64,000 nt of DNA from Nocardia aobensis NBRC 100429 (GCF_000308375.1 NZ_BAFQ01000073.1:1-64000), one strand, 5' to 3'. Shown: positions 28,997-39,766, numbered from the stretch's first letter. Program-made: numbers and translations. The notes: a model not told the origin generated them from the letters alone.

Positions 28997-29839
28997 GTGA
29001 CCGCCGCCGTCTCCGACCCGGCCGCGCTGCTCGCGACGGCGAGCGAGATATTGGACGGTGCGGCACCGCGTTTCGTCGAAGGGCTGGGGGCGCCGAGCGC
29101 GGTCCAGAAGGGCCGCGGCGACTTCGCCACCGCCCTGGATCTGGAACTCGAGCGCACACTGTCGCAGCAGTTGGCCGAGCGCACCGGAATTCCGGTGCAC
29201 GGCGAGGAGTTCGGCGGGCCGGAACTGAGTTCGGGCACCGCGTGGGTGCTCGACCCCATCGACGGCACCTTCAACTACTCCGCGGGCCATCCGCTGTCGG
29301 CGATGCTGCTGGCGCTGGTGGCCGACGGACAGCCCGTCCTCGGTCTGACCTGGCTGCCGCTGCTGGACCGCCGCTACGCCGCGGCGGCCGGTGGCCCGCT
29401 GCTGCTCAACGGAAAACCGTTGCCGCCCTTGGAACACGGCCGTCTCGCGGAGTCGATGATCGGCTTCGGCGCGTTCAACATCGACGCCCACGGCCGGATC
29501 CCGGGCCGGTTCCGCTTCGACCTGCTGGGTGCCCTGAGCCGGTTGTCGAGCCGGGTGCGCATGCACGGATCCACCGGCATCGACCTGGCCTACACCGCCT
29601 CCGGGGTGCTGGGCGGCGCGGTCGTCTTCGGCCACCATCCGTGGGACAACGCCGCCGGAGTGGCGCTGGTGCGCGCCGCGGGCGGTGTGGTGACCGATCT
29701 GCGCGGCGAAGAATGGTCGATCACCTCGCGGTCGGTGCTGGCCGCCGCGCCCGGGGTGCACGAAGAACTCCTGGACATGATCGACAGCGCCGTCGACCGC
29801 GCCTCCGAGCGCAACGAGAATTCGGAAGGGACGCAATGA
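28997..29839 (+). CDS. impA: Inositol monophosphatase-family phosphatase
   Basis: Mg-dependent phosphatase, 280 aa. The metal motif is [15 protein letters not shown] and the second is [28 protein letters not shown], in place of the usual WDxAAG. The position inside the his cluster matches mycobacterial impA (Rv1604). A role as histidinol-phosphate phosphatase is possible from context, since related HisN proteins do this in corynebacteria; inositol phosphate is the other candidate. GTG start 1 nt after hisA; ATGA overlap with hisF. Confidence 0.88.
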   Translation: MTAAVSDPAALLATASEILDGAAPRFVEGLGAPSAVQKGRGDFATALDLELERTLSQQLAERTGIPVHGEEFGGPELSSGTAWVLDPIDGTFNYSAGHPLSAMLLALVADGQPVLGLTWLPLLDRRYAAAAGGPLLLNGKPLPPLEHGRLAESMIGFGAFNIDAHGRIPGRFRFDLLGALSRLSSRVRMHGSTGIDLAYTASGVLGGAVVFGHHPWDNAAGVALVRAAGGVVTDLRGEEWSITSRSVLAAAPGVHEELLDMIDSAVDRASERNENSEGTQ

Positions 29840-30609
29840 CTCTGGCGGTACGCGTGATCCCGTGCCTGGACGTCGACGCCGGCCGGGTGGTCAAAGGCGT
29901 GAACTTCGAGAATCTGCGCGATGCCGGCGACCCGGTGGAACTGGCCGCCGCCTACGATGCCCAGGGCGCCGACGAGCTCACCTTCCTCGACGTCACGGCG
30001 TCGAGCGGCGATCGGGGCACCATGATCGACGTGGTGACCCGCACCGCCGAGCAGATCTTCATTCCGCTCACCGTGGGCGGCGGCGTGCGCACGGTCGAGG
30101 ATGTGGACCGGCTGCTGCGCGCGGGCGCGGACAAGGTGTCGGTGAACACCGCGGCGATCGCGAATCCGGAGATCCTGCGCGAGATGTCGCAGCGCTTCGG
30201 CTCGCAGTGCATCGTGCTGTCGGTGGATGCGCGGCGTGTGCCCGACACCGGCTCGCCGACCCCGTCCGGGTGGGAGGTGACCACCCACGGCGGTAAACGC
30301 GGCACCGGCATCGACGCGGTCGAGTGGGCGGTGCGCGGCGCCGAACTGGGGGTCGGCGAGATCCTGCTCAACTCGATGGACGCCGACGGCACCAAGGGCG
30401 GTTTCGACCTGCCGATGATCAGCGCGGTGCGTGCCGCCGTCTCGGTGCCGATCATCGCCAGCGGCGGCGCCGGAGAGGTCGACCATTTCGCGCCCGCGGT
30501 GCGGACCGGCGCCGACGCGGTATTGGCCGCGAGCGTCTTCCACTTCGGTGACCTGACGATTCCGCAGGTCAAAGACGCGATGCGAACCGAGGGCATCACC
30601 GTCCGCTGA
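29836..30609 (+). CDS. hisF: Imidazole glycerol phosphate synthase, cyclase subunit
   Basis: TIM-barrel cyclase, 257 aa, that uses ammonia from HisH to close the imidazole ring and release AICAR. Catalytic Asp in [18 protein letters not shown] near residue 11 and the second in LSVDARRVP near 130; phosphate loops [12 protein letters not shown] and [11 protein letters not shown]. Overlaps impA by ATGA. Confidence 0.97.
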   Translation: MTLAVRVIPCLDVDAGRVVKGVNFENLRDAGDPVELAAAYDAQGADELTFLDVTASSGDRGTMIDVVTRTAEQIFIPLTVGGGVRTVEDVDRLLRAGADKVSVNTAAIANPEILREMSQRFGSQCIVLSVDARRVPDTGSPTPSGWEVTTHGGKRGTGIDAVEWAVRGAELGVGEILLNSMDADGTKGGFDLPMISAVRAAVSVPIIASGGAGEVDHFAPAVRTGADAVLAASVFHFGDLTIPQVKDAMRTEGITVR

Positions 30610-30664
30610 GGGCGAACGGCACCCTCGGCAGAGGGCGAACGGCACCGACAGGACAGGTATAACG

Positions 30665-31018
30665 ATGGGTATGAGTTTGGATCCCGCCGTCGCCGCCCGG
30701 CTCAAGCGCAACGAGGCGGGCCTGGTCGCGGCGATCGCACAGGAACGCGGCACCGGCGATGTGCTGATGATGGCGTGGATGGACGACGAGGCCCTGGCCC
30801 GCACCCTCGCCACCCGCAAGGCCACCTACTACTCGCGTTCGCGGCAGCAGTACTGGGTCAAGGGCGAGACGTCGGGGCATACGCAGTACGTGCACGAGGT
30901 GCGGCTGGACTGTGACGGCGATGCCGTGCTGCTGATCGTCGACCAGCAGGGCGCGGCCTGCCACACCGGCACCCACACCTGCTGGGACGGGGATCTGCTG
31001 CTCGCCGACGCGACCTGA
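30665..31018 (+). CDS. hisI: Phosphoribosyl-AMP cyclohydrolase
   Basis: Zinc enzyme, 117 aa, that opens the adenine ring of PR-AMP. Metal and active-site blocks: [44 protein letters not shown] and [10 protein letters not shown]. The PR-ATP pyrophosphatase (hisE) is not fused and not in the window. Last gene of the his cluster; a 55-bp gap separates it from hisF. Confidence 0.96.
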   Translation: MGMSLDPAVAARLKRNEAGLVAAIAQERGTGDVLMMAWMDDEALARTLATRKATYYSRSRQQYWVKGETSGHTQYVHEVRLDCDGDAVLLIVDQQGAACHTGTHTCWDGDLLLADAT

Positions 31019-31023
31019 ACCGG

Positions 31024-31548
31024 TCAGCCGGCGGCGCCGGCCGTGGCTTCGGCGGACGGGGGGTCGGGCAGTCCGTCGGCGCGGCCGATACCCCGGGACA
31101 GGCCCGCGTCGAGTTGCGCCACGAGGGCCTCTCCGAGGGTGAGCAGCTGGTCGACCTGCTCATCGTCGATTCCGTCGAAGACCAGCCCCCGCACTCCTTC
31201 CAGATAGGCGGGAGTGGCCTTCTGCACCTGTTCGAAACCCTCGTCGGTGAGCACGGCATAGGCGCCGCGGCGGCCGCGCACCGCGTCGCGGCGCGCCCAG
31301 CCCAGCCGTTCCAGCTTCGTCACCACATGCGACAACCGTGATAGCGATGCGTTTGCCCTATTCGCCAGTTCGCTGAGTTGCAGCCGATGTCCGGGCTCCT
31401 CGGACAGCAGGGCCATCAGAAAATACTCGAAATGCGTCATACCGGCTTCGCGTTGCAGCTGGGTATCCATCGCCGCGGGTAATCGCGTGGTCAGCGCGAC
31501 CAGAGTCCGCCACGCTCGCCGTTCGGTGGGATTGAGCCATTCCGTCAC
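31024..31548 (-). CDS. MarR-family transcriptional regulator
   Basis: Winged-helix regulator of 174 aa. DNA-binding region LQLSELANRANASLSRLSHVVTKLERLGWARRDAVRGRRGAYAVLTDEG; dimer helices at both ends. AGAGGG lies 6 nt before GTG 31548; a longer ATG start at 31620 is less likely. Ends 5 bp from the hisI stop, so it is convergent with the his operon. Target and ligand unknown. Confidence 0.85.
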   Translation of the reverse strand: MTEWLNPTERRAWRTLVALTTRLPAAMDTQLQREAGMTHFEYFLMALLSEEPGHRLQLSELANRANASLSRLSHVVTKLERLGWARRDAVRGRRGAYAVLTDEGFEQVQKATPAYLEGVRGLVFDGIDDEQVDQLLTLGEALVAQLDAGLSRGIGRADGLPDPPSAEATAGAAG

Positions 31549-31698
31549 TTCGCGCCCTCTCTTGCAGCCCAGTGACGTAAATCGCAGTTCACCGTCACTC
31601 GCGACCAACAAGTTTGCCACGACTTCGCTCGACGGTCAGCCCGGTTGCCGGTGACGTGACAGCTATCACGCCGGGGCGCGATCGCGACGCTGTCGGGT

Positions 31699-32295
31699 TC
31701 ACTCCTTGATATCGCCTGGTGGCCGCGTGGCGTTAGCGGTGTCGGGTGCGGTGACCACGCCGGCTTCGGCGCGGCGGGCCGAACGCGCCCGCCACTGTTT
31801 GCGTAGCAGTAGCACGAGCAGGATCACGAAGATCGCCGCCGCCACGATGGCGCCGACCAGCGAGGCGCCGCGGAAGCCGGGCGCATCGACGTCGAGGACG
31901 CGTTCCCCGGCGTGCGCGGCGCTGTTGCCGCCCAGCACGATGGTCAGCGTCATCAGATTGGGCAGCGCCACGATCAACGCCAGCACCGCCGCGGCGCCGG
32001 CGGCGAACTTGCCGGCTCGGGTGCGCCACACCCGTACCGCGCCCAGCAGGAGCACCAGGGGGATCAGCGTGCACAGGAACCCGACCGCCAGGCCCGACCA
32101 GATGCCCTGGGCGAAGCTGCCGTGTCCGGACATGCCGGCGATCCGCTGCGCCCACCAGCGCGGAATGAAGGCCGACAGCACGAAATAGGCGACGACCAGC
32201 ACGATGATGACCGCGAGCAGGCCGAGGGCTCGATTCCGCCACACGGTGGCTCGGGGTTTGGTCCCGGAGTTCGTGAGGGAGCTCGTCGATGTCAT
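31699..32295 (-). CDS. Four-helix membrane protein
   Basis: Integral membrane protein, 198 aa, with four hydrophobic stretches: [63 protein letters not shown] and [20 protein letters not shown], and a basic C-terminal tail. It corresponds in mycobacterial-type genomes to a conserved actinobacterial permease-like family of unknown role. ATG 32295 has TACGCT exactly 7 nt upstream (leaderless). Confidence 0.72.
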   Translation of the reverse strand: MTSTSSLTNSGTKPRATVWRNRALGLLAVIIVLVVAYFVLSAFIPRWWAQRIAGMSGHGSFAQGIWSGLAVGFLCTLIPLVLLLGAVRVWRTRAGKFAAGAAAVLALIVALPNLMTLTIVLGGNSAAHAGERVLDVDAPGFRGASLVGAIVAAAIFVILLVLLLRKQWRARSARRAEAGVVTAPDTANATRPPGDIKE

Positions 32296-32301
32296 GAATC
32301 C

Positions 32302-32307
32302 AGCGTA
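32302..32307 (-). promoter_or_regulatory. -10 hexamer TACGCT for a leaderless gene
   Basis: On the minus strand TACGCT ends exactly 7 nt before ATG 32295. Confidence 0.5.
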
Positions 32308-32424
32308 TGCGCGGGGCCCGCGCAGACGCCGGGAGAATCGGGTCGTGTCACGTCGTCCATGCGCTCTCACCAGGGAAAACGAGGGGCGCATCCGGGGCGG
32401 CCCGGGGTGTGTCCAGCGGTCGAT

Positions 32425-32901
32425 TCAGGCCTGGTGCTCGCGCAGGGCGGCCAGCGCGGCGTCGGCGTGGACGTTGGCGCGCAGTTCGCCCGAGATCACC
32501 GCGAGGACGGTGCGGTCGGTATCGATCACGAAGGTCTGCCGCTTCACCGGCAGGAAGTTGCCGAGCAGCCCGCCGATCGCCCCGGAACGTTTGACGCCGA
32601 ACCGTTCCGCCACCGCACCGTCGCGATCGGACAGCAACGGATAGCCGAGGGTCTGCGACTGTGCGAAACCGGCCTGGGTGTCGACCGAATCGGTGCTGAT
32701 TCCCGCGCAACTGGCGCCCAGAGCCGCGAATTCGCTTGTCAGATCACGGAAGTGGCAGGCCTCCGCGGTGCACACGGGGGTGTTGGCGGCGGGGAAGAAG
32801 AACAGCGTCAGCGGTCCGTCGGCCAGCAACGAATCGAGCGACCGGACGGTGCCGGTCTGATCGGGAAGTTCGAACCCGGGTGCGCGCTGGCCTTTTTTCA
32901 C
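32425..32901 (-). CDS. Peroxiredoxin, Bcp/AhpC-TSA family
   Basis: Thiol peroxidase of 158 aa. Peroxidatic Cys is C44 in [20 protein letters not shown], with a nearby resolving Cys, C49, five residues on, as in Bcp/PrxQ enzymes. Position matches mycobacterial bcpB (Rv1608c), just before trpE. GTG 32901 gives the usual family N-terminus and has TACCCT 8 nt upstream; GTG 32925 is possible. Confidence 0.92.
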   Translation of the reverse strand: MKKGQRAPGFELPDQTGTVRSLDSLLADGPLTLFFFPAANTPVCTAEACHFRDLTSEFAALGASCAGISTDSVDTQAGFAQSQTLGYPLLSDRDGAVAERFGVKRSGAIGGLLGNFLPVKRQTFVIDTDRTVLAVISGELRANVHADAALAALREHQA

Positions 32902-32910
32902 AATCGCGAG

Positions 32911-32970
32911 GGTACCGGTCGGCACCCTCGCCCGGTACCCGTCGCGGACCACGTGTGGGGTCGCGACGGG
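32911..32970. promoter_or_regulatory. Two overlapping inverted repeats between bcp and trpE
   Basis: GGTACCGG (32911-32918) pairs with CCGGTACC (32932-32939) across 13 nt, and CCCGTCGCG (32938-32946) pairs perfectly with CGCGACGGG (32962-32970) across a 15-nt loop holding CCACGTGTGG. The two share two bases and may be alternative structures or operators in the 99-bp divergent gap. No Trp-codon leader peptide is present. Confidence 0.5.
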
Positions 32971-33000
32971 GCCAGGGAATCTCGGTTGCGGCCGACTGGA

Positions 33001-34578
33001 ATGATGAGCGATATGCACGGCGCCGCATTCGACCGTCCGGAAACCGCAACCACCACCACCCGGGACCAGTTCCGCGTGCTGGCGGCCGCGCACCGCGTAG
33101 TGCCGGTGACGCGCAAGGTGCTGGCGGATTCGGAGACCCCGCTGTCCGCCTACCGGAAGCTGGCCGCGGACCGGCCCGGCACCTTCCTGCTGGAGTCGGC
33201 CGAGAACGGTCGTTCGTGGTCGCGCTGGTCGTTCATCGGCGCCGGCAGCCCGACCGCGCTGACGGTCGTCGACGGCCAGGCGGCGTGGCTGGGCGCCACA
33301 CCCGCCGACGCACCGGCCGGGGGTGATCCGCTGGAGGCGCTGCACGACACCCTGGAACTGCTGCGCACCGAGCGCCTGCCCGGCCTGCCGCCGCTGACCG
33401 GTGGTCTGGTCGGCTATCTGGGCTACGACATCGTGCGCCGCATCGAGCGGCTGCCGGAGCTGACCATCGACGATCTGCGGGTTCCGGAGATGGTGATGCT
33501 GCTCGCGGCGGATCTGGCCGCCTTCGACCATCACGAGGGCGCGATCACGCTGATCGCCAACGCGGTGAACTGGAACGGCACCGACGAACGCGTCGACGAG
33601 GCCTACGACGACGCCGTCGCCCGGCTCGACCGGATGACCGCGGCGCTGGCCGCGCCCGCCGAATCGACCGTCTCCGTATTCGACCGTCCCGAGCCGGACT
33701 ACATCCGCCGCCGCACCAGCGAGGATTTCGGTGCGGGCGTGCGGCGGCTGGTCGGCGAGATCGAGGCCGGCGAGGCGTTCCAGGTGGTGTTGTCGCAGCG
33801 GTTCGAAATGGACTTCGACGGCGAACCGCGCGATGTGTACCGGATGCTGCGCGCCTCGAATCCGAGCCCGTACATGTATCTGATGCACATTCCCGACGGC
33901 GCGGGCGGCACCGCGTTCTCCATCGTCGGCTCGAGTCCGGAATCGCTGGTGACGGTGAAAGACGGTGTGGCGACGACACATCCGATCGCCGGCACTCGGT
34001 GGCGCGGCGCCACCGAGGAGGACGACGTGCTGCTCGAGAAGGATCTGCTCTCCGACGAGAAGGAGAACGCCGAACACCTCATGCTCGTCGACCTGGGCCG
34101 CAACGACCTGGGCCGGGTGTGCGAACCGGGCACCGTACGCGTCACCGAATACCGCCACATCGAGCGCTACAGCCACGTGATGCATCTGGTGTCCACGGTC
34201 ACCGGGCGGCTGGCGGCGGGTCGCATCGCCCTCGACGCCGTGCGCGCCTGCTTCCCGGCCGGCACGCTCTCCGGTGCGCCGAAGGTGCGGGCCATGGAGC
34301 TGATCGAGGAGAACGAGCCCACCCGCCGCGGCGTCTACGCCGGGGTCGTCGGCTACCTCGACTTCGCCGGCGACGCCGATACCGCGATCGCGATCCGCAC
34401 CGCGCTGCTCAAGGACGGCATCGCCTATGTGCAGGCCGGTGCCGGCATCGTCGCCGACTCCCAGCCCGACTACGAGGACGAGGAGTCGCGCAACAAGGCG
34501 ATGGCCGTCCTCAAGGCCGTCGCCGCCGCGCGCACCGTGCGCACCTTCACCCCTGAACCCGACGGCACCCTGCTATGA
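33001..34578 (+). CDS. trpE: Anthranilate synthase component I
   Basis: Chorismate-binding subunit, 525 aa, making anthranilate with ammonia from TrpG. N-terminal feedback-inhibition region [18 protein letters not shown]; catalytic part [54 protein letters not shown] and [16 protein letters not shown]. trpG is not adjacent. ATG 33001 or 33004 are both possible; no clear ribosome-binding site. ATGA overlap with the next gene. Confidence 0.96.
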   Translation: MMSDMHGAAFDRPETATTTTRDQFRVLAAAHRVVPVTRKVLADSETPLSAYRKLAADRPGTFLLESAENGRSWSRWSFIGAGSPTALTVVDGQAAWLGATPADAPAGGDPLEALHDTLELLRTERLPGLPPLTGGLVGYLGYDIVRRIERLPELTIDDLRVPEMVMLLAADLAAFDHHEGAITLIANAVNWNGTDERVDEAYDDAVARLDRMTAALAAPAESTVSVFDRPEPDYIRRRTSEDFGAGVRRLVGEIEAGEAFQVVLSQRFEMDFDGEPRDVYRMLRASNPSPYMYLMHIPDGAGGTAFSIVGSSPESLVTVKDGVATTHPIAGTRWRGATEEDDVLLEKDLLSDEKENAEHLMLVDLGRNDLGRVCEPGTVRVTEYRHIERYSHVMHLVSTVTGRLAAGRIALDAVRACFPAGTLSGAPKVRAMELIEENEPTRRGVYAGVVGYLDFAGDADTAIAIRTALLKDGIAYVQAGAGIVADSQPDYEDEESRNKAMAVLKAVAAARTVRTFTPEPDGTLL

Positions 34579-35372
34579 GCAACTCGGAATCCGATCCAGC
34601 CCAACGACATTCGCCGGACCAGCCGGAGAGCACGTCCGCGCCGGGCACGAACGGCACGTCGTCCACGAAACGCGCCCGTCCGGTGCTGCCGGTCCTCCTG
34701 CTCGCGGTCGGCGCGGCCGCGCTGTGGGGCTCCTCGCGCATGACCTGGGTGACACTGCGGTCCTCCGATGGTCTGACCGAACCGCGCACCCAGCATCTCG
34801 ACGGCGGTCTCTGGTTCGGCGCGCTCACACCGCTGGCGCTGGTGCTACTGGCGTCGATCGCGGCCGTGTTCGCCACCAAGGGCTGGCTGCGCCGGCTGAT
34901 CGGTGTGGTGGTGGCGCTGGTCGCCGCGGTCGCCGCGGTGCCCGGCCTGGCCCTGCTGACCCAGCACGGCAAGCTCGCCGAACGCGCCGCCCGGCTCGCC
35001 GAACTGCCCGCCCGCGCGCATGTCGACGCCGCCACGGCGGCCACCTTCCCGGCCGCGCTCAGCGTCGCCGGTGCGCTCGCGGCCTTCGCCGCCGGAGTGC
35101 TGCTGGCCCGCATGCCCGAAACGACGGCCCGCATGTCGGGTAAGTACGACAACCCGGTGTTCCGCCGGGCCGCCGCCGCCGAACAGGTCGCCGAACTGCG
35201 CCGCACGGGTGAGACGGAGTCGGCCGCGAAGGTCGCCGACGCACCGCGCCCGGCGACGCCGGCGTCAGCCCCGCACGCCCCGGAGCCGGAGTCGGGCGAA
35301 CTCTCGCAGCGTGTGCTGTGGGACGCGCTCGACGCGGGCGCCGACCCGACCGACGACGAGGCGGGCCGATGA
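34575..35372 (+). CDS. Trp-region conserved membrane protein (TIGR02234)
   Basis: Membrane protein of 265 aa, found between trpE and trpC in many actinobacteria. Four hydrophobic segments: [57 protein letters not shown] and [20 protein letters not shown], then a long cytoplasmic tail with a PALP-rich acidic segment. The function is unknown; conserved position suggests a role linked to tryptophan, perhaps transport. ATGA overlaps at both ends. Confidence 0.85.
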   Translation: MSNSESDPAQRHSPDQPESTSAPGTNGTSSTKRARPVLPVLLLAVGAAALWGSSRMTWVTLRSSDGLTEPRTQHLDGGLWFGALTPLALVLLASIAAVFATKGWLRRLIGVVVALVAAVAAVPGLALLTQHGKLAERAARLAELPARAHVDAATAATFPAALSVAGALAAFAAGVLLARMPETTARMSGKYDNPVFRRAAAAEQVAELRRTGETESAAKVADAPRPATPASAPHAPEPESGELSQRVLWDALDAGADPTDDEAGR

Positions 35373-35527
35373 GCGCTTTATCACGGCGCGCCGGGCGGCA
35401 GGCGTCACACCCCGCCGTCGGCTCGGTGAACACCTCCATTTACTCTTTATCAGCATCGGTGAGACAGCACCTGGGGGGATTCTCAGGTAGCAAGTCCGTC
35501 TCCCCAGAAAGGATTCGAGCCAGATGA
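35369..35527 (+). other. Doubtful 52-codon ORF before trpC
   Basis: An ORF fills the gap before trpC exactly: ATGA overlap with the membrane-protein stop (35369-35372) and ATGA overlap with trpC (35524-35527). Against it, codon use is unlike its neighbours: two TTA codons, two AGA, and about two thirds G/C at third positions. The octamer CTTTATCA occurs twice (35376-35383, 35445-35452), and ACCTG/CAGGT arms and a G6/TCTCCCC pair could form RNA structures. It may be a leader or internal promoter region instead of a gene. Confidence 0.35.
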
Positions 35528-36348
35528 CGGTACTCGACTCGATTCTCGACGGGGTCCGCGCGGATGTGGCCGCTCGGGAAGCCCTCCTGGATTTCCAGGC
35601 CGTCAAGAAGGCCGCCGCCGCGGCACCCTCGCCGCGCGATGCGCTCGCCGCGCTGCACGCGGACGGGATCGGAGTCATCGCCGAGGTCAAGCGCGCCAGC
35701 CCCTCGAAGGGTGAGCTCGCCGACATCCCGGACCCGGCCAGCCTGGCGAAGTCCTACGAGGACGGGGGCGCGCGCATCATCAGCGTGCTGACCGAGGGTC
35801 GCCGCTTCCACGGCTCGCTCGACGATCTGGACGCGGTCCGCGCGGTCGTCGACGTGCCGATCCTGCGCAAGGACTTCGTCGTCGGCCCGTACCAGATCCA
35901 CGAGGCCCGTGCCCACGGCGCGGACGTGATCCTGCTGATCGTGGCCGCCCTGGAACAGGACGTCCTGGCCTCGCTCATCGATCGCACCGAATCGCTGGGT
36001 ATGACCGCGCTGGTCGAGGTGCACACCGAGGAGGAGGCCGACCGCGCACTGACCGCCGGCGCCTCGGTCATCGGCGTGAACGCCCGCAACCTGAAGACCC
36101 TCGAGGTCGATCGCGACGTCTTCGCGCGCATCGCGCCCGGACTACCCACCGAGGTCATCCGGGTCGCCGAATCCGGCGTCAGCGGCACCGCCGATCTGCT
36201 CGCCTACGCCGGCGCCGGCGCCGATGCGGTGCTGGTCGGCGAGAGCCTCGTGACCAGTGGCGATCCGCGTTCCGCCGTCTCCGAGCTGGTGACCGCCGGC
36301 ACCCATCCGTCCTGCCCGCGTCCGCTGCGGCGGGGTGTCACCCGATGA
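35524..36348 (+). CDS. trpC: Indole-3-glycerol phosphate synthase
   Basis: TIM-barrel enzyme, 274 aa, closing the indole ring. Family blocks: [18 protein letters not shown] with the catalytic Lys, [67 protein letters not shown] and [12 protein letters not shown]. Not fused to TrpF. GAAAGGA precedes the ATG; ATGA overlap with trpB. Confidence 0.97.
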   Translation: MTVLDSILDGVRADVAAREALLDFQAVKKAAAAAPSPRDALAALHADGIGVIAEVKRASPSKGELADIPDPASLAKSYEDGGARIISVLTEGRRFHGSLDDLDAVRAVVDVPILRKDFVVGPYQIHEARAHGADVILLIVAALEQDVLASLIDRTESLGMTALVEVHTEEEADRALTAGASVIGVNARNLKTLEVDRDVFARIAPGLPTEVIRVAESGVSGTADLLAYAGAGADAVLVGESLVTSGDPRSAVSELVTAGTHPSCPRPLRRGVTR

Positions 36349-37619
36349 CCGGCGTGCACGAGCAGCTGCCTCAGGCCAGCGAGGGCGTCACCCATCGCAG
36401 CCACGAACCGGATATCGGCGGCCACTTCGGCGTCTACGGCGGCCGGCACGTGCCCGAGGCGCTGATGGCGGTGATCGAGGAGGTCTCCGCCGAATACGAC
36501 AAGTCGCGCCTGGATCCCGATTTCCTGGCCGAACTCGACCGGCTGCAGCGCGATTACGCGGGCCGGCCCTCGCCGGTCTTCGAATGCAAGCGGCTCTCCG
36601 AGCACGCCGGCGGCGCCCGCATCCTGCTCAAGCGCGAGGATCTGAACCACACCGGTTCGCACAAGATCAACAACGTGCTGGGCCAGGCGCTGCTCGCCCA
36701 GCGGATGGGCAAGACGCGCGTCATCGCCGAGACCGGCGCCGGTCAGCACGGCGTCGCGACCGCCACCGCCTGTGCGCTGCTCGGCCTCGAATGCGTGATC
36801 TACATGGGCGCGGTCGACACCGCGCGCCAGGCGCTCAACGTCGCGCGGATGCGGCTGCTGGGCGCCGACGTGGTGTCGGTGACCACCGGCTCGCAGACCT
36901 TGAAGGACGCGATCAACGAGGCGCTGCGCGATTGGGTCACCAATGCCTCGGAGACCTACTACTGCTTCGGCACCGCGGCAGGCCCGCATCCGTTCCCGCT
37001 GATGGTGCGCGATTTCCAGCGCGTCGTCGGCCTGGAGGCGCGGGTGCAGGTACAGACGCAGACCGGGCGCCTTCCCGACGCCGTGGTGGCGTGCGTGGGT
37101 GGTGGATCGAACGCGATCGGCATCTTCCACCCGTTCCTCGACGACGAGGGCGTGCGCCTGATCGGCTACGAGGCGGCCGGTGACGGTGTCGAAACCGGCA
37201 GGCACGCAGCCACTTTCGCCGGCGGCCGGCCGGGTGCGTTCCAGGGCGCCTACTCGTACCTGCTGCAGGACGAGGACGGCCAGACCATCGAATCGCATTC
37301 CATCTCGGCCGGTCTGGACTATCCCGGCGTCGGGCCCGAACACGCCTACCTGAAGGACATCGGCCGCGCCGAGTACCGGCCGATCACCGATGTCGAGGCG
37401 ATGGACGCGCTGCTGCTGCTCTCGCGTACCGAGGGCATCATCCCGGCCATCGAATCGGCGCACGCGGTGGCCGGCGCGTTGCAGCTGGGGCGCGAATTGG
37501 GTCCGGGCGCAATCATTCTGGTGAATCTGTCCGGACGTGGCGACAAGGACATGGATACCGCGGCGCGCTGGTTCGGCCTGTTCGACGACGCCGCCGCCCC
37601 GGAGGAGAATCGCTCGTGA
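36345..37619 (+). CDS. trpB: Tryptophan synthase beta chain
   Basis: PLP enzyme, 424 aa, joining indole and serine. The PLP Lys is in [16 protein letters not shown]; the substrate loop is [14 protein letters not shown], the phosphate loop [10 protein letters not shown], and the C-terminal [10 protein letters not shown]. The N-terminus begins with [14 protein letters not shown] after a short extension. Overlaps trpC (ATGA) and trpA (GTGA), as expected for subunits that work as a complex. Confidence 0.98.
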   Translation: MTGVHEQLPQASEGVTHRSHEPDIGGHFGVYGGRHVPEALMAVIEEVSAEYDKSRLDPDFLAELDRLQRDYAGRPSPVFECKRLSEHAGGARILLKREDLNHTGSHKINNVLGQALLAQRMGKTRVIAETGAGQHGVATATACALLGLECVIYMGAVDTARQALNVARMRLLGADVVSVTTGSQTLKDAINEALRDWVTNASETYYCFGTAAGPHPFPLMVRDFQRVVGLEARVQVQTQTGRLPDAVVACVGGGSNAIGIFHPFLDDEGVRLIGYEAAGDGVETGRHAATFAGGRPGAFQGAYSYLLQDEDGQTIESHSISAGLDYPGVGPEHAYLKDIGRAEYRPITDVEAMDALLLLSRTEGIIPAIESAHAVAGALQLGRELGPGAIILVNLSGRGDKDMDTAARWFGLFDDAAAPEENRS

Positions 37620-38407
37620 GCCGTCTGGAATCGACCTTCGCGGCCAGCCGCGGCGAGGGCCGCGCCGCGCTGATCGGATATCTGCCCGCGGGTTACCCGG
37701 ACCTGGCCGGATCCATCGACGTGTGCACCGCGATGGTCGAATCCGGTTGCGACATCATCGAAGTCGGTATCGCCTATTCGGATCCGGTGATGGACGGCCC
37801 CACCATCCAGGCCGCCACCGAGCAGGCCCTGCGCGGCGGGGTGCGCGTGCGTGACGTGTTCACCGTCGTCGAGGCGATCACGGCCGCCGGGGGCAACGCC
37901 GTGGTGATGACCTACTGGAATCCGGTGCTGCAGTACGGCGTCGACCGCTTCGCCCGCGATCTGGCCGCGGCCGGCGGGCTCGGGCTGATCACCCCCAACC
38001 TCATTCCCGAGGAGGCGGGGGAGTGGTTCGACGCCTCCCGCGCCCACGATCTGGACCGCATCTTCCTGGTCGCCCCGTCCTCCACCGAGGAGCGTCTGGT
38101 CAAGACCATCGAGGCCAGTAGCGGATTCCTCTACGCCGCCTCCACCATGGGCGTCACCGGCGCGCGCGACGCGGTGTCCTCGGCGGCCCCGGAACTGTGC
38201 GCGCGGGTGCGTGCCCACTCCGATATCCCGGTCGGTGTCGGCCTGGGTGTGCGCAGCGGTGCGCAGGCGGCCGAAATCGCTTCCTATGCCGACGGAGTCA
38301 TCGTCGGCTCGGCGCTGGTGACAGCCGCGGGACGGGGTCTGGACCAGGTCCGGACGCTCACCGCGGAACTCGCCGAGGGCGTGCGGTCGGCGACCGTCAC
38401 CAGCTGA
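37616..38407 (+). CDS. trpA: Tryptophan synthase alpha chain
   Basis: TIM-barrel lyase, 263 aa, splitting indole-glycerol phosphate. Catalytic Glu and Asp lie in [21 protein letters not shown]; phosphate site [16 protein letters not shown] and VIVGSALV. Note [16 protein letters not shown] in place of the usual FVTxGDP start. Last gene of the trp operon; lgt follows 50 bp later with its own promoter. Confidence 0.97.
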   Translation: MSRLESTFAASRGEGRAALIGYLPAGYPDLAGSIDVCTAMVESGCDIIEVGIAYSDPVMDGPTIQAATEQALRGGVRVRDVFTVVEAITAAGGNAVVMTYWNPVLQYGVDRFARDLAAAGGLGLITPNLIPEEAGEWFDASRAHDLDRIFLVAPSSTEERLVKTIEASSGFLYAASTMGVTGARDAVSSAAPELCARVRAHSDIPVGVGLGVRSGAQAAEIASYADGVIVGSALVTAAGRGLDQVRTLTAELAEGVRSATVTS

Positions 38408-38457
38408 TCGCCGACGCGAACTGGGCGGCGGGCGCACCCTCCGTTACGGTGGGGCCC

Positions 38458-39735
38458 GTGACTTTTCCAGTCCTGGCAGACGGCGTCGACGTGCACGGTG
38501 GGGCGGTACTGGCCTATATTCCCAGTCCGCCGCGAGGCGTATGGGATGTGGGGCCGTTCCCGCTGCGTGCCTATGCGATCTGCATCATCATCGGCATCAT
38601 CGTCGCGATCTGGTGGGGTGAGCGGCGCTGGCGCGAGCGCGGCGGCGAGCCGGGCAAGGTGCTCGACGTGGCGATGTTCGCCGTGCCGTTCGGACTCGTC
38701 GGCGGCCGGCTCTACCACGTGGCCACCGACTGGGAGAAGTACTTCGGCGCCGGCGGCCATCCGATCAACGCGCTGAAGATCTGGGAGGGCGGCCTCGGCA
38801 TCTGGGGCGCGGTGCTGCTCGGCGGCATCGGCGCCTGGATCGGCTGCCGCGTGTATCGAATTCCGTTGCCCGCCTTCGGTGATGCCATCGCCCCGGCGAT
38901 TCTGCTCGCCCAGGCCATCGGCCGCCTCGGCAACTACTTCAATCAGGAACTCTACGGCCGCAAGACCGATCTGCCCTGGGGCCTCGAGATCTATCTGCGG
39001 TTCGACTCCGACGGCCGGCTCGACATGATGAACGGCGTCTCCACCGGCGTGGTGGAGAAGGTCGTGCAGCCGACCTTCCTCTACGAGCTGATCTGGAATC
39101 TGCTCGGCGTCCTGGTGCTGGTGATGGTCGACAAACGGTGGCGGATCGGCCACGGCCGCCTGTTCGCGCTGTACGTGGCGATCTACACCTTCGGCCGCTT
39201 CTGGGTCGAACTGCTGCGCGACGACGAGGCCACCCACATCTTCGGCATCCGGGTCAACTCCTACACTTCGGCGATCGTATTCCTGTGTGCCCTGGCGTAT
39301 TTCGCCCTCGCCACCAAGGGCCGCGAAACCGCCGCCCAGCTCGCCGCCGGCGGCGAGCGCCCCTGGCCCTGGCAGATCGGCGCCCTGCGCCGGCACGGCG
39401 CCGCCGGACAGCAATCCGCTGCGACCGAGAGCGCAGCGGCGGTCGCGGCCGATGAATCCGCCGACGGCGACGACTCCGGCGACGCCGCGAAACCCACGGA
39501 TGATGTGAGCCCGGCCGGGAAGGCCGACGAGTCCGACCCCGCGGCCGCCGGCTCCGTATCCGGCGAATCGGACGAGTCCACCGCCGGCCCCTCCGATTCG
39601 GCGTCGACCGGCAACGAACTGGATCCGCCCGCCGATGACAAGGATGCGGCCGGTGTCACCAGCGCCGGGGACAGTGAGCGGCGGGCCGAGGGCAAGTCGG
39701 GTAAGCCGGGCCGGAAGAAGGCGGACAAGAACTGA
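38458..39735 (+). CDS. lgt: Prolipoprotein diacylglyceryl transferase with long acidic tail
   Basis: Lgt, 425 aa, transfers diacylglycerol to the lipobox Cys of prolipoproteins such as the three predicted here. Membrane helices and the signature are clear: GGLGIWGAVLLGGIGAWIG and LAQAIGRLGNYFNQELYGR, with YTFGRFWVELLRDDE after it. About 110 C-terminal residues are a Ser/Asp/Glu/Ala-rich disordered tail ending in a basic patch, absent from typical enterobacterial Lgt. GTG 38458 has TACGGT 8 nt upstream. Confidence 0.95.
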   Translation: MTFPVLADGVDVHGGAVLAYIPSPPRGVWDVGPFPLRAYAICIIIGIIVAIWWGERRWRERGGEPGKVLDVAMFAVPFGLVGGRLYHVATDWEKYFGAGGHPINALKIWEGGLGIWGAVLLGGIGAWIGCRVYRIPLPAFGDAIAPAILLAQAIGRLGNYFNQELYGRKTDLPWGLEIYLRFDSDGRLDMMNGVSTGVVEKVVQPTFLYELIWNLLGVLVLVMVDKRWRIGHGRLFALYVAIYTFGRFWVELLRDDEATHIFGIRVNSYTSAIVFLCALAYFALATKGRETAAQLAAGGERPWPWQIGALRRHGAAGQQSAATESAAAVAADESADGDDSGDAAKPTDDVSPAGKADESDPAAAGSVSGESDESTAGPSDSASTGNELDPPADDKDAAGVTSAGDSERRAEGKSGKPGRKKADKN

Positions 39736-39766
39736 GCGGGCCGACCGCTCGAACCAGGAGGACTTC

